From Agrococcus casei LMG 22410 (GTDB taxonomy: Bacteria; Actinomycetota; Actinomycetes; Actinomycetales; Microbacteriaceae): a stretch of 64,000 bases of DNA. The notes beneath the pieces are model-generated. The model saw only the letters and a list, made by a program, of their open reading frames with translations. It had not been told where the DNA came from and searched no databases. Where the stretch lies: contig NZ_FUHU01000026.1 of NCBI RefSeq assembly GCF_900163565.1, forward strand, positions 186,001 through 250,000, written 5' to 3'. Positions 29,244-42,192 of the stretch are shown here, piece after piece. The first letter of the stretch is position 1. Every line of letters starts with the position of its first letter. The position numbers and the translations under genes were made by a program.

Positions 29244-29701
29244 TGGCAGCCGAGAAGTACCCTTCGCGCCGCAAGGCGCGCAAGCATGCCGTCGAGGTCG
29301 TCTATGCGGCACTCGTTCGCGATGACGATCCTGTCGTGCTGTTCGGTGCGACGGCCCGCGAAGCCGGCTGGCGCGACCATCCGTGGCATCCGTTCGCGCA
29401 GGAGCTGGTTATCGGGGTCGCCGACCACGACCACGAGCTCGATGCCGTCATCGACGGTGCGAGCGACAAGTGGCGCATCTCTCGGATGAGCCGCACCGAC
29501 CTCGCCATCCTCCGGGTCGCGACCTTCGAGCTGCTGCACAAGGACGACGTGCCGGCAGCAGTCGCCATCAGCGAGGCCGCCCACATCGCAGAAGAGCTCT
29601 CGGCCGAAGGCTCGCCGAAGTTCGTGCAGGGCGTCCTCTCGAAGATCGCGTCCAAGCCCGACACCGACGCCGCGGTAGACGACGAGCTAGCCGAACGCTG
29701 A
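29243..29701 (+). CDS. nusB: Transcription antitermination protein NusB
   Basis: A 152-residue all-helical protein that, with S10 (NusE), binds boxA RNA in rRNA leaders. It shows SRRKARKHAVEVVYAAL, SRMSRTDLAILRVATFELL and AAVAISEAAHIAEELSAEGSPKFVQGVLSKI, all typical. GTG 29243 shares a base with the efp stop. The efp-nusB order is common to Firmicutes and Actinobacteria. Confidence 0.96.
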   Translation: MAAEKYPSRRKARKHAVEVVYAALVRDDDPVVLFGATAREAGWRDHPWHPFAQELVIGVADHDHELDAVIDGASDKWRISRMSRTDLAILRVATFELLHKDDVPAAVAISEAAHIAEELSAEGSPKFVQGVLSKIASKPDTDAAVDDELAER

Positions 29702-29758
29702 TATCTTTTTTCGTAGCACTGCAATGACGCGGCGCTCCGAAAAAGGAGAAGAACACCC

Positions 29759-31486
29759 ATGAGCTCCCTTGTTCTCATGCTGGTCGGCCTTGCGATCCTC
29801 ATCCTCGGCTACGTCCTGTACTCAAAGTTCCTTGCACGACGAGTCTTCAAACTCAATGAAGACTTCAAGACTCCCGCCCATGAACTCGAAGACGGCGTCG
29901 ACTACGTGCCGACGAACAAGTTCATCCTGTGGGGTCACCACTTCACGTCGGTCGCGGGTGCGGCTCCCATCGTCGGGCCTGCAGTCGCCATCATCTGGGG
30001 TTGGCTTCCGGCCTTCCTCTGGGTCACGTTCGGCACCGTCTTCTTCGCAGGCATGCACGACCTCGGCTCCCTCTGGGCATCGACTCGCAACAAGGGCCGC
30101 AGCATCGGCTCGCTCGCAGCCAGGTACATCGGCAAGCGCGGAGCAGCCCTCTTCCTCGTCGTGATCTTCCTGCTCCTGCTGATGGTGATCGCAGCATTCG
30201 CGGTCGTCATCACCGGCCTGCTCGTCGGAACGCCGTCCTCCGTCATCCCGACGTGGGGCGCCATCGGCGTCGCGCTGCTCGTCGGCGTGGCCGTGTACAA
30301 GCTGAAGTGGCCGCTCGTCCCTGTCACGGTCGTCGGCGTCGTTGCCCTGTACTCGCTCATCGTGCTCGGAGACCAGGTTCCCGTCATCCTTCCCGACGAC
30401 TTCCTGGGCATCGGACCGGCGAGCTTCTGGATCATCACCCTGTTTGTCTACGGCGCGATCGCGTCGCTGCTTCCCGTCTGGATCCTGCTGCAGCCGCGCG
30501 ACTACATCAACGGCGTGCAGCTCTTCGTCGGGCTCGCGCTGCTCTACGGCGCTGTGCTGATCGGAGCCCTGTTCACGGCATCGAAGCCCGAACTGGTCGC
30601 TCCCATGTGGAACACCGATGTGCCAGCCGGCACGCCGTCACTGGTGCCGCTGCTGTTCGTGACGATCGCGTGCGGTGCCATCAGCGGATTCCACGGCATG
30701 GTCTCGTCTGGAACGAGCTCGAAGCAGCTCGACAAGGAGACGGATGCGCGGTTCGTCGGATACTTCGGCGCTGTCGGCGAAGGACTCCTCTCGCTCGGCA
30801 CGATCCTCGCGGTCGCAGGTGGCATCGGCTCGGTCGCCCGCTGGGAGGAGATCTACGCGAACTTCGGCGCCGGAGGCGTGAATGCCTTCGTCGAAGGCGG
30901 CGGCGCCCTGATGGAGAACGGAATCGGACTTCCCGCATCCTTGAGCGCCACGGTGCTCGCAACCATGGCCGTCCTGTTCGCAGCGACGACCATGGACACC
31001 GGAATCCGTCTGCTGCGATTCGTGGTGCAGGAGATCGGTGACGCCGCGAAGTTCAAGATCAACAAGGTCTGGGCGACGCTCATCGTGGTTGCGGTCGGCC
31101 TCGGCCTGACGTTCTCGCAGGGGCTCGACGGCGATGGCGGCCTGCGCATCTGGCCGCTGTTCGGCACGACCAACCAGCTGCTCGCATCGCTCACGCTGTC
31201 GATCATCGCGATCATGCTCATCCGCAAGCGACGCAACCCGCTGCCGGCGCTCCTGCCGCTCGTGCTCGTGTTCGTGATGTCGTTCTGGGCAGCGCTCGAA
31301 CAGCTGATCACGTTCGCCGATCCCGCGAACCCCGACTGGCTGCTCTTCGTGCTGGACGTCGTGATCATCGTCAGCAGCATCTGGGTGGCCGTCGAGGCAT
31401 TCATCGCGATGCGCAAGGCGGGCCGAGACGACCCGGAGCCGGCCGACGCCGACGAGCGACTCGTCGCAGTCAGAGAAGACCTCTGA
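29759..31486 (+). CDS. cstA: CstA-family transporter (pyruvate/peptide), 575 aa
   Basis: A polytopic membrane protein of the carbon starvation CstA family. Visible family segments are GHHFTSVAGAAPIVGPAVAI, GTVFFAGMHDLGSLWAS, GAISGFHGMVSSGTSSKQL and FAATTMDTGIRLLRF. I estimate 14-16 helices. E. coli CstA and BtsT (about 700 aa) carry pyruvate; this protein is shorter. The ATG is preceded by AAAAGGAG. It is followed within 2 nt by a small gene whose product ends in Cys-Cys, as E. coli cstA and btsT are followed by ybdD and yjiX. The precise substrate is not shown by sequence. Confidence 0.92.
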   Translation: MSSLVLMLVGLAILILGYVLYSKFLARRVFKLNEDFKTPAHELEDGVDYVPTNKFILWGHHFTSVAGAAPIVGPAVAIIWGWLPAFLWVTFGTVFFAGMHDLGSLWASTRNKGRSIGSLAARYIGKRGAALFLVVIFLLLLMVIAAFAVVITGLLVGTPSSVIPTWGAIGVALLVGVAVYKLKWPLVPVTVVGVVALYSLIVLGDQVPVILPDDFLGIGPASFWIITLFVYGAIASLLPVWILLQPRDYINGVQLFVGLALLYGAVLIGALFTASKPELVAPMWNTDVPAGTPSLVPLLFVTIACGAISGFHGMVSSGTSSKQLDKETDARFVGYFGAVGEGLLSLGTILAVAGGIGSVARWEEIYANFGAGGVNAFVEGGGALMENGIGLPASLSATVLATMAVLFAATTMDTGIRLLRFVVQEIGDAAKFKINKVWATLIVVAVGLGLTFSQGLDGDGGLRIWPLFGTTNQLLASLTLSIIAIMLIRKRRNPLPALLPLVLVFVMSFWAALEQLITFADPANPDWLLFVLDVVIIVSSIWVAVEAFIAMRKAGRDDPEPADADERLVAVREDL

Positions 31487-31487
31487 T

Positions 31488-31736
31488 TTGCTTCGACGCC
31501 TGGTGAAGACGCTCGAGGAGGCGTACGCGGGACCATACCGCCAGAGCCTTGCCCGAGACCGACGTGACGAGGACGATCTGTTCACGCTCGTGGTCTTGGG
31601 CGAGGCCCTCGGCGTGCCCGATCCGGCGGCGTACTACACGATGGAGCTGATGCCGTACCTGTATCAGGACTTCCATGCGTGGCACCGTCGCATGGGGATT
31701 CCGCGCTCGCCTCTGGATCACGTCGCATGCTGCTGA
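31488..31736 (+). CDS. Small Cys-Cys-terminating protein, CstA partner
   Basis: An 82-residue protein that starts with TTG 1 nt after the cstA stop and ends in ...SPLDHVACC, so the last two residues are cysteines. It has no clear membrane helix; the centre is hydrophobic (DLFTLVVLGEALGVPDPAAYYTMELMPYLYQDF), followed by HRRMGIPRSP. I recall an actinobacterial family named for its terminal Cys-Cys (cory-CC-star) next to ArsA-like ATPases. The E. coli CstA partners YbdD and YjiX also end in Cys-Cys. It overlaps the ATPase gene by 10 nt, so all three genes are translationally linked. Confidence 0.8.
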   Translation: MLRRLVKTLEEAYAGPYRQSLARDRRDEDDLFTLVVLGEALGVPDPAAYYTMELMPYLYQDFHAWHRRMGIPRSPLDHVACC

Positions 31737-32686
31737 CGTCGCTCGAAACCAGGAGCACGGTGTATGTGGGCGGCAAAGGCGGCGTCGGCAAGACCACGGT
31801 CAGCTCGGGCATCGCGCATGCCCTGGCTGCTCGCGGCCGGCGCGTGCTGGTCGCCTCTACCGATCCGGCGCACAGCCTCGGGCACCTCTGGCGGGTCAGC
31901 GTCGGCGACTCGCCAGTGCTGCTCGCACAGCCTCAGGGCGGCGAGCTGCACGGCGTCGAGCTCGATCCACAGGCGACCCTCGAGCGTCATCTCGCCGCTG
32001 TGCGAGCCACCATGGATCGCATGCTCCCAGAGCGCATGCACAAGGCTGCTCGGGAGCATCTCGATCTCGCAGCGCAGGCCCCTGGCAGCCATGAGTCAGC
32101 GATGCTGGAGCGCATCGCCTCGGTGACAGAGCTCACCGGCACGGAATTCGACACCGTGGTGTTCGACACCGCGCCGACCGGCCACACCCTCAGGCTGCTC
32201 TCGCTGCCGGAGCGGCTGACAGGCTGGACAGAGCGCCTGCTCGCGAATCGAGACAAGTCTGAGCGGTACCAGGCTGCGATGTCATCACTGGTCACGGGCC
32301 GGCACCGCGATGAGCCGGAGTCCGAGCTGCGACAGATGCTGCACCGACGCCGGCAGCGGTTCGCCGCGATGCACACCGACATCACTGACGGGTCTGCAGG
32401 CTTCGTGGCCGTCACGGTCGCCGAGCGGCTCCCGCTGGCCGAGCATGCTGAGCTGGTCGCCGAGCTCGACGTGCTCGGCATCGATCTCGCCGGGGTCGTC
32501 GTCAATCGCCGCGCGCCCAGCGAATCAGGTGCGCTGCTCAAGGCTCGCAGCGCGCTTGAGGAGGCAGCGCTTGCAGATCAGCCGCCCGCAGCCCCCGGCA
32601 CTCCGCTGGTGTCGCTGCCGCTGATGGCGGAGGATCTCACGGGCGCAGAGCAGATCGCACGCATCGGATCGATGCTGACCGGATGA
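31727..32686 (+). CDS. ArsA/Get3-like ATPase
   Basis: A 319-residue P-loop ATPase of the SIMIBI class. It has the deviant Walker A GGKGGVGKTTVS (about residues 15-26), switch I STDPAHSLG, and switch II VFDTAPTGHTLRLLSLPERL. The protein contains no cysteine at all, so it lacks both the arsenite-binding cysteines of ArsA and the CxxC dimer zinc site of Get3. It is therefore unlikely to be an arsenic pump subunit. The ATG 31727 lies inside the last codons of the Cys-Cys protein gene. Coupling to that gene and cstA suggests that it acts on one of them, perhaps in membrane delivery; this is inference. Confidence 0.85.
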   Translation: MLLTSLETRSTVYVGGKGGVGKTTVSSGIAHALAARGRRVLVASTDPAHSLGHLWRVSVGDSPVLLAQPQGGELHGVELDPQATLERHLAAVRATMDRMLPERMHKAAREHLDLAAQAPGSHESAMLERIASVTELTGTEFDTVVFDTAPTGHTLRLLSLPERLTGWTERLLANRDKSERYQAAMSSLVTGRHRDEPESELRQMLHRRRQRFAAMHTDITDGSAGFVAVTVAERLPLAEHAELVAELDVLGIDLAGVVVNRRAPSESGALLKARSALEEAALADQPPAAPGTPLVSLPLMAEDLTGAEQIARIGSMLTG

Positions 32687-32742
32687 CTACAGGGGAGCGA
32701 AGCGCCGCTTCACCGGTGTAAGCTCGAATACGCAGCACCCAA

Positions 32743-32777
32743 CCTTGAAGCTCGTCCAGAGAGGCGAAGAAGGGAGG
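32743..32777 (+). promoter_or_regulatory. PyrR-binding RNA hairpin upstream of pyrR
   Basis: The sequence TCCAGAGAGG at 32755-32764 matches the conserved PyrR recognition loop of Bacillus and mycobacterial pyr leaders. It folds as a tip with CC/GG around an AGAGA loop, an upper stem TCG/CGA (32752-32754 with 32765-32767), an asymmetric purine-rich internal loop, and a lower stem CCTT/AAGG (32743-32746 with 32770-32773). The lower stem uses two bases of the Shine-Dalgarno GGGAGG (32772-32777). Binding of PyrR with UMP would thus hinder translation of pyrR, as in mycobacteria. Confidence 0.8.
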
Positions 32778-32784
32778 CGGCTTC

Positions 32785-33338
32785 GTGACAGACGCATCCG
32801 TCGACGCGAAGATCGTTCTGCATGCCGACGATTTCACGCGCATGCTCAAGCGAATCGCCCATGAGATCCTCGAATCCGAACGCGGCGCCGACGACGTGAT
32901 CCTGCTGGGAATCCCCAGCAGAGGCGTCCCTCTCGCCAGCCGTCTCGGCCGACTCCTCGCAGAGATCGCCGGTCGCGACATTCCGGTCGGCGCCCTCGAC
33001 ATCACGATGCATCGCGACGACCTGCGGGCGAAGCCCACACGCGCGATCCAGCCGACAGAGATTCCCGGAGGCACCGTCGACGGCAAGACCGTCGTGCTCG
33101 TCGACGACGTCCTCTTCTCAGGGCGCACGGTCAGGGCCGCACTCGATGCCCTCGCCGATCTCGGGCGCCCGACCGCTGTGCGCCTTGCGGTGCTGGTCGA
33201 TCGCGGCCACCGAGAGCTGCCCATCCGCGCCGACTTCGTCGGAAAGAACCTGCCGTCCTCCCGCGACGAGCGCATCAGCGTTCGGCTGGTCGAGTCCGAC
33301 GGAGAAGACCACGTGGCAATCGAGCAAGGACCTGCCTC

Positions 33339-33342
<4 letters not shown>
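32785..33342 (+). CDS. pyrR: Pyrimidine operon regulator PyrR
   Basis: A 185-residue bifunctional protein: UMP-dependent RNA-binding regulator of pyr genes with weak uracil phosphoribosyltransferase activity. The PRPP-binding motif [21 protein letters not shown] lies near residues 97-117, and [16 protein letters not shown] is in the N-terminal half. The start is GTG 32785, 7 nt after GGGAGG. The leader contains the PyrR-binding hairpin, so autoregulation is very likely. Its stop overlaps the pyrB start. Confidence 0.96.
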
Positions 33343-34288
<946 letters not shown>

Positions 34289-34292
<4 letters not shown>

Positions 34293-35572
34293 CCACACTC
34301 ATCCGAGGCGCACAGCTGCTGGGAGCAGAGCGCACCGACGTCCTGATCGATGACGGGATCATCGCCGAGGTCGGCAGCGTGGCACGAGCCGACACTGTCA
34401 TCGACGCAGACGGCCTCATCGCCCTTCCCGGCCTCGTCGACCTTCACACGCACCTGCGCGAGCCTGGAGGCGAGCAGTCCGAGACCATCGCCACCGGTTC
34501 GTCCGCAGCTGCCAAGGGCGGGTTCACCGCAGTGTTCGCGATGGCAAACACAGCACCGGTCGCAGACACGGTCGCGGTCGTCGAGCAGGTCGCCGATCGA
34601 GGTCGGGCAGCAGGCCTCGTGCACGTGCAGCCCATCGGCGCCGTCACCGTCGGCCTCGCCGGCCGTGAGCTCGCCGAGATCGGCATGATGGCCGCGAGCC
34701 GCGCCCGAGTGCGCGTGTTCAGCGACGACGGCAAGTGCGTCTTCGACCCGCTGCTGATGCGCCGTGCACTCGAGTACGTCAAGCCCTTCGGCGGCGTCAT
34801 CGCTCAGCACGCACAGGAGCCCCGCCTCACGGAGGGCGCGGTCATGAACGATTCGGCACTCAGCGGCACGCTCGGACTCGGAGGCTGGCCCGCTGTCGCA
34901 GAAGAGTCGATCATCGCCAGAGACGCGCTGCTGGCAGAGCAGACCGGCTCTCGAGTGCACATCTGTCACGTGTCAACCGCGGGCAGCGTCGACGTCCTGC
35001 GCTGGGCCAAGGCTCGCGGCATTGCGATCACAGCCGAAGTGACGCCGCACCACCTGATGCTGACAGAAGAGCTCATCTCGGGATACGACTCGGTCTACAA
35101 GGTGAACCCGCCCCTCCGACGGGACGAAGACGTGCAGGCACTGCGAGAAGCAGTTGCTGACGGCACGATCGACATCGTCGCGACCGACCACGCACCGCAC
35201 GCCCCTGAGCAGAAGCTCACGTCATTCGGCGACGCGGCCTTCGGCATGGTCGGGCTCGAGTCGGCACTGCCAGTGGTGCTGCGCTCGCTCGTCGAGCCGG
35301 GTCACATCGAAGTCGCCGACATCGCCAGAATCCTGAGCTCGGCGCCGGCAGCCATCGGCGGCATCCTCGGCTACGACAAGCCGCTCACGGTCGGAGCCCC
35401 TGCCAACATCACGCTGGTCGACACCTCGGCCTCGCGTACATTCAGCGCCGACGACCTCGCCGGCCGCAGCACCAACTCGCCATTCATCGGCGTAGAGCTG
35501 CCCGGCACCGTCGAACACGTGCTCTTCGAGGGCCGCGCAACTGTGAGAGAAGGACTCGTGATCCATGACTGA
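34289..35572 (+). CDS. pyrC: Dihydroorotase
   Basis: A 427-residue amidohydrolase of the class I type. It has [13 protein letters not shown] with two metal-binding histidines, later metal ligands in IAQHAQEP and CHVSTAGS, and the catalytic aspartate region [12 protein letters not shown]. It cyclises carbamoyl aspartate to dihydroorotate. It overlaps pyrB and the downstream membrane protein gene by a few bases. pyrD, for the next step, is not in the window. Confidence 0.97.
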
Positions 35573-36056
35573 ACCGCTGTTCGCTGTCATCTGCGCAGCC
35601 TTTGTGGCGGTGCTTGCGCTGCTCGCGTGGCTGGGCTGGCGCAGCCGACGCAGATCGCAGAACGGCATCCCGGCCCCTGCGACACCTCCTGCCGACTACC
35701 GCGCAGAGGTCGAGGCAGAGGTCTTCTACGTCGCCACGACCAAGGCCGACGACGAGTACGACCGCATCGCAGTGCACGGCCTCGGCCTTCGCACGAAGTC
35801 GCGTCTGCTGGTCGGCGAGCAGGGCATCCTGCTCGAGACGCCCGAGCGTGCAGTGTTCACGCCCCGCACCGACCTGCTGTCGGTCGAGCGTGCCACCTGG
35901 ACCATCGACCGCGCGGTCGAGCCGGGAGGCCTCCTCCGGTACGCCTGGCGACTCGGCGATTACGAACTTGCAACGAACATCCGCGTCATCGGCGATGACG
36001 AAACGGTGCTGCACGCGATGCAGCGCCTGACTGAACAGGAGCAGCACATTGACTGA
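35565..36056 (+). CDS. PH-like membrane protein of the pyr operon
   Basis: A 163-residue protein with one N-terminal transmembrane helix (residues 5-25), a basic stop-transfer segment (WRSRRRSQNG), and a soluble domain with TKSRLLVGEQGILLETPERAVFTPRTDLLSVERATW. The domain looks like a pleckstrin-homology-like fold and matches the uncharacterised protein between pyrC and carA in mycobacteria (the Rv1382 position). The overlaps with pyrC and carA show that it is co-translated with the pathway. Its function is unknown; a link to membrane-bound dihydroorotate dehydrogenase is conceivable but unsupported. Confidence 0.85.
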   Translation: MTEPLFAVICAAFVAVLALLAWLGWRSRRRSQNGIPAPATPPADYRAEVEAEVFYVATTKADDEYDRIAVHGLGLRTKSRLLVGEQGILLETPERAVFTPRTDLLSVERATWTIDRAVEPGGLLRYAWRLGDYELATNIRVIGDDETVLHAMQRLTEQEQHID

Positions 36057-37174
36057 AGCAGCACTCGTCCTCGAAGACGGCACCGTCTTCAGAGGCACTG
36101 CATACGGCAAGCGGGGCAGGGCACTCGGCGAGGCAGTGTTCTCGACCGGCATGACCGGCTACCAGGAGACACTGACCGACCCCTCGTATGCAGGGCAGAT
36201 CATCGTGCAGACCGCACCGCACATCGGCGTCACCGGCGTGAACGCAGAGGACGACGAGTCGAAGCGCATCTGGGCAGAAGGCTACGTCGTTCGTGCGGCG
36301 AGTCGCTTCACCTCGAACTGGCGCTCTGAGGAGACACTCGAGGCAAGGCTCGAGCGCGAGGGAATCGTGGGCATCTCCCGCGTCGACACGCGCGCGGTCA
36401 CGCTGCACCTTCGCGACAAGGGCTCGATGCGAGCCGGCGTGTTCTCCGGCGACGAGCTGACGGCCGATGCCGACATGCTGGCGCAGGTGCTGAACTCGCC
36501 CGAGATGGCCGGCCGCAGCCTGTCAGAAGCTGTCTCGGTGACCGAGCCCGAGCACTACGACGCCATCGGCGAGCGCATCGGCAGCGTGGCGGTGCTCGAC
36601 CTGGGCATCAAGTCATCGACCATCCAGTACCTCCGCGAACGCGGCTTCGAGCTCACGGTGCTTCCGCAGGACACCTCGTTCGAGCAGCTGAGTGCTCTTG
36701 CTCCCGACGGCGTCTTCTACTCGAACGGCCCGGGCGACCCCGCTGCCAGCACCGGCCAGATCGAGCTGCTGCAGCAGATCCTGCGCGCAGACATTCCCTA
36801 CTTCGGCATCTGCTTCGGCAACCAGCTGCTCGGCCGAGCGCTCGGCTTCGACACCTACAAGCTGACCTTCGGCCACCGAGGCATCAACCAGCCGGTGCTC
36901 GACACCGCCACCGGTCGCGTCGAGATCACGAGCCAGAACCACGGCTTCGCGGTCGACGCGCCCATCGACGAGGTCGTCGACAGCCCGGCCGGCTTCGGCC
37001 GCGTCAAGGTCAGCCACTACTCGCTGAACGATCAGGTCGTCGAAGGCCTCGAAGCCATCGACATCCCCGCGTTCAGCGTGCAGTTCCACCCGGAGTCGGC
37101 CGCTGGGCCCCACGACTCCATGCACCTGTTCGACCGTTTCCGCGAGTCCATCAACATTCGAAAGGGCACCACGA

Positions 37175-37182
<8 letters not shown>
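36049..37182 (+). CDS. carA: Carbamoyl phosphate synthase small subunit
   Basis: A 377-residue glutaminase subunit that supplies ammonia to CarB. The C-terminal class I amidotransferase domain has [10 protein letters not shown], the nucleophile cysteine in [12 protein letters not shown] (the usual His after Gly is Asn here, a common actinobacterial variant), and the catalytic pair in [11 protein letters not shown]. The start is TTG 36049, 9 nt after CAGGAG and overlapping the upstream stop. It overlaps carB by 8 nt. Confidence 0.96.
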
Positions 37183-40454
<3,272 letters not shown>

Positions 40455-40471
<17 letters not shown>

Positions 40472-41267
40472 CCTGCTCGCAGCGGGAGTCGCCGAGCGCG
40501 GCCCCCTCTGCGTGGGCGTGGACCCGCACCCGTACCTCCTGAAGGCATGGGGGCTGACGGATGCGCCGTCTTCACTCGTCGAGTTCGGGCTCGCCACGGT
40601 CGCGGCCGCGGCCGGACGCGTCGCTGCGATCAAGCCGCAGGTCGCATTCTTCGAGCGTCACGGGTCGAAGGGCTACGCGGCGCTCGAATCGGTGCTCGCA
40701 GCGGCTCGCGAGGCGGGCCTCATCGTGATCGCCGACGCCAAGCGAGGCGATGTGGGCACGTCGGTGGCGGCCTACGGAGAGGCATGGCTCTCACCCGGCT
40801 CACCGCTGGAAGCAGATGCGCTGACTGTCAGCGCCTACCAGGGCCTCGGATCGCTCTCGGAGGTCATCACGCTTGCTCGCGATGCGGGCAAGGGGCTGTT
40901 CCTGCTCTGCGCGACGAGCAACCCGGAGGCCGCGGTCGTGCAGCGTGCTGTGACCGAGACCGGCGCCACCGTCGCCAGCCTCATCGCAGACGAGGTCGCG
41001 GCGCTCAACGCAGACGACGCAACGGGATCATTCGGGCTCGTCATCGGCGCCACGATCGAGCGGGAGTCGTTCGGACTCCGGCTCGACTCGCGCACGCCGA
41101 TCCTCGCACCCGGATTCGGAGCGCAGGGCGGCACCCTCGATCGCCTCGGCGACCTGTACCCGACAGACGCGCCGGTGCTTGCATCCGTCTCGCGCAGCGT
41201 GCTGCAGGCAGGCCCTGGCGGCCTGGCGGACGCGATCGACGATCACCGACGTCAGCTGGGCCTGTGA
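40455..41267 (+). CDS. pyrF: Orotidine 5'-phosphate decarboxylase
   Basis: A 270-residue enzyme of the actinobacterial/type 2 group that makes UMP. It has [26 protein letters not shown], and the catalytic loop [14 protein letters not shown] with the Lys and Asp pair, then [11 protein letters not shown] and SRSVLQAG. I placed the start at GTG 40455, which overlaps the end of carB by 17 nt. A longer in-frame extension lies inside carB and has shadow-like arginine-rich composition. Confidence 0.94.
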
Positions 41268-42139
41268 CGGCACCGTCGCAGTCGACCGCCTCGGAGGCGG
41301 CTGTGCGCGTCAGGCGAGCCCGGGCAGAGCTGAAGCGGCAGATCGCGGCGGGGGAGCGCAAGGCGCGTGAGCTGTGCGAGTCTGCCTGGCTCGACCCCGA
41401 TGGCGACGCGGCTTCGCTGCTCGTCGCCGAGGTGCTGGGATCCATGCGCGGCATGGGTTCGCTGCGCACGGCGCAGACGCTCGACGAGCTCGGCATCTCG
41501 TCACGCAGAAGGCTGCGTGGCGTCGGCATCAACCAGCGCAGGCGTCTACGATCCTGGTTGAGCAACAAGGAGGGCGCAATGAAACCACGTCTCGTCGTGC
41601 TGGCCGGGCCGACAGCGGTCGGCAAGGGCACGGTCGCGCAGTATGTCCGCGATCACTTTCCCGAGGTTCGCCACTCTGTCTCGACCACGACGCGCACCAT
41701 TCGGCCGGGAGAGGTCGACGGCGTCCACTACGAGTTCGTCACGGAGGCGCAGTTCGATCAGATGATCGAAGCGGGCGAATTCCTCGAGTGGGCGCAGGTG
41801 CACAACGCCTACCGCTACGGCACGCCGAAGAGCGCGGTCGAGCGCGAGCTCGCCGCCGGCCACAGCGTGCTGCTCGAGATCGACCTGCAGGGTGCGCGCA
41901 ATGTTCGCGAGCAGATGCCGAATGCCCTCACCATCTTCCTCGCGCCGCCCAGCTGGCACGAGCTCGTCAACCGTCTCGTCGGACGCGGAACCGAGTCGGC
42001 CTCCGAGCAGGAGCGCAGGCTCGCGACGGCAAGGATCGAGCTCGCGAGCCAGGACGAATTCGACCATGTCGTCGTCAACACCGATGTCGCAGAGGCCGCC
42101 CGCGAAGTGGTCGCCCTCATGCTTGACGACATCGAGTAG
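41264..42139 (+). CDS. gmk: Fusion: actinobacterial integration host factor (mIHF) plus guanylate kinase
   Basis: One open frame of 291 codons without a stop. Residues 1-105 (41264-41578) match actinobacterial mIHF: a basic helix with [17 protein letters not shown], then [36 protein letters not shown], the helix-two-turn-helix DNA-binding part. Residues 106-291 are guanylate kinase with P-loop [27 protein letters not shown] and [12 protein letters not shown] 41264 overlaps the pyrF stop (GTGA). Internal ATG 41579 has AAGGAGG 5 nt upstream, so a free Gmk is probably also made. In mycobacteria the two are separate adjacent genes. Confidence 0.88.
   Translation: MTAPSQSTASEAAVRVRRARAELKRQIAAGERKARELCESAWLDPDGDAASLLVAEVLGSMRGMGSLRTAQTLDELGISSRRRLRGVGINQRRRLRSWLSNKEGAMKPRLVVLAGPTAVGKGTVAQYVRDHFPEVRHSVSTTTRTIRPGEVDGVHYEFVTEAQFDQMIEAGEFLEWAQVHNAYRYGTPKSAVERELAAGHSVLLEIDLQGARNVREQMPNALTIFLAPPSWHELVNRLVGRGTESASEQERRLATARIELASQDEFDHVVVNTDVAEAAREVVALMLDDIE
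41567..41581 (+). promoter_or_regulatory. Internal ribosome binding site and start of free guanylate kinase
   Basis: AAGGAGG at 41567-41573 is followed by 5 nt and ATG 41579, which opens the guanylate kinase domain [12 protein letters not shown]. It is one of the strongest Shine-Dalgarno sequences in the window and lies inside the fused coding frame. Confidence 0.75.
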
Positions 42140-42173
42140 AATGGATCTTTGCGTGCCTCTGCACGCCCAAAGA
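42137..42173 (+). promoter_or_regulatory. -10 element and hairpin before rpoZ
   Basis: TAGAAT (42137-42142) contains the gmk stop codon and may start the rpoZ transcript. Directly after it, TCTTTG.CGTGC and GCACG..CAAAGA form a stem of 6 plus 5 bp (42146-42173) that ends before AAGGAG. It could be a terminator of the pyr operon or a leader hairpin of rpoZ; no U-tract is present. Confidence 0.35.
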
Positions 42174-42192
42174 CACTAAGGAGCATTCCGCT

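Noticed and set aside
31727-32686. Arsenic resistance pump ATPase (ArsA)
   Set aside because: The protein has no cysteine, is a single ATPase unit rather than a tandem pair, and has no arsB, arsR or arsD beside it.
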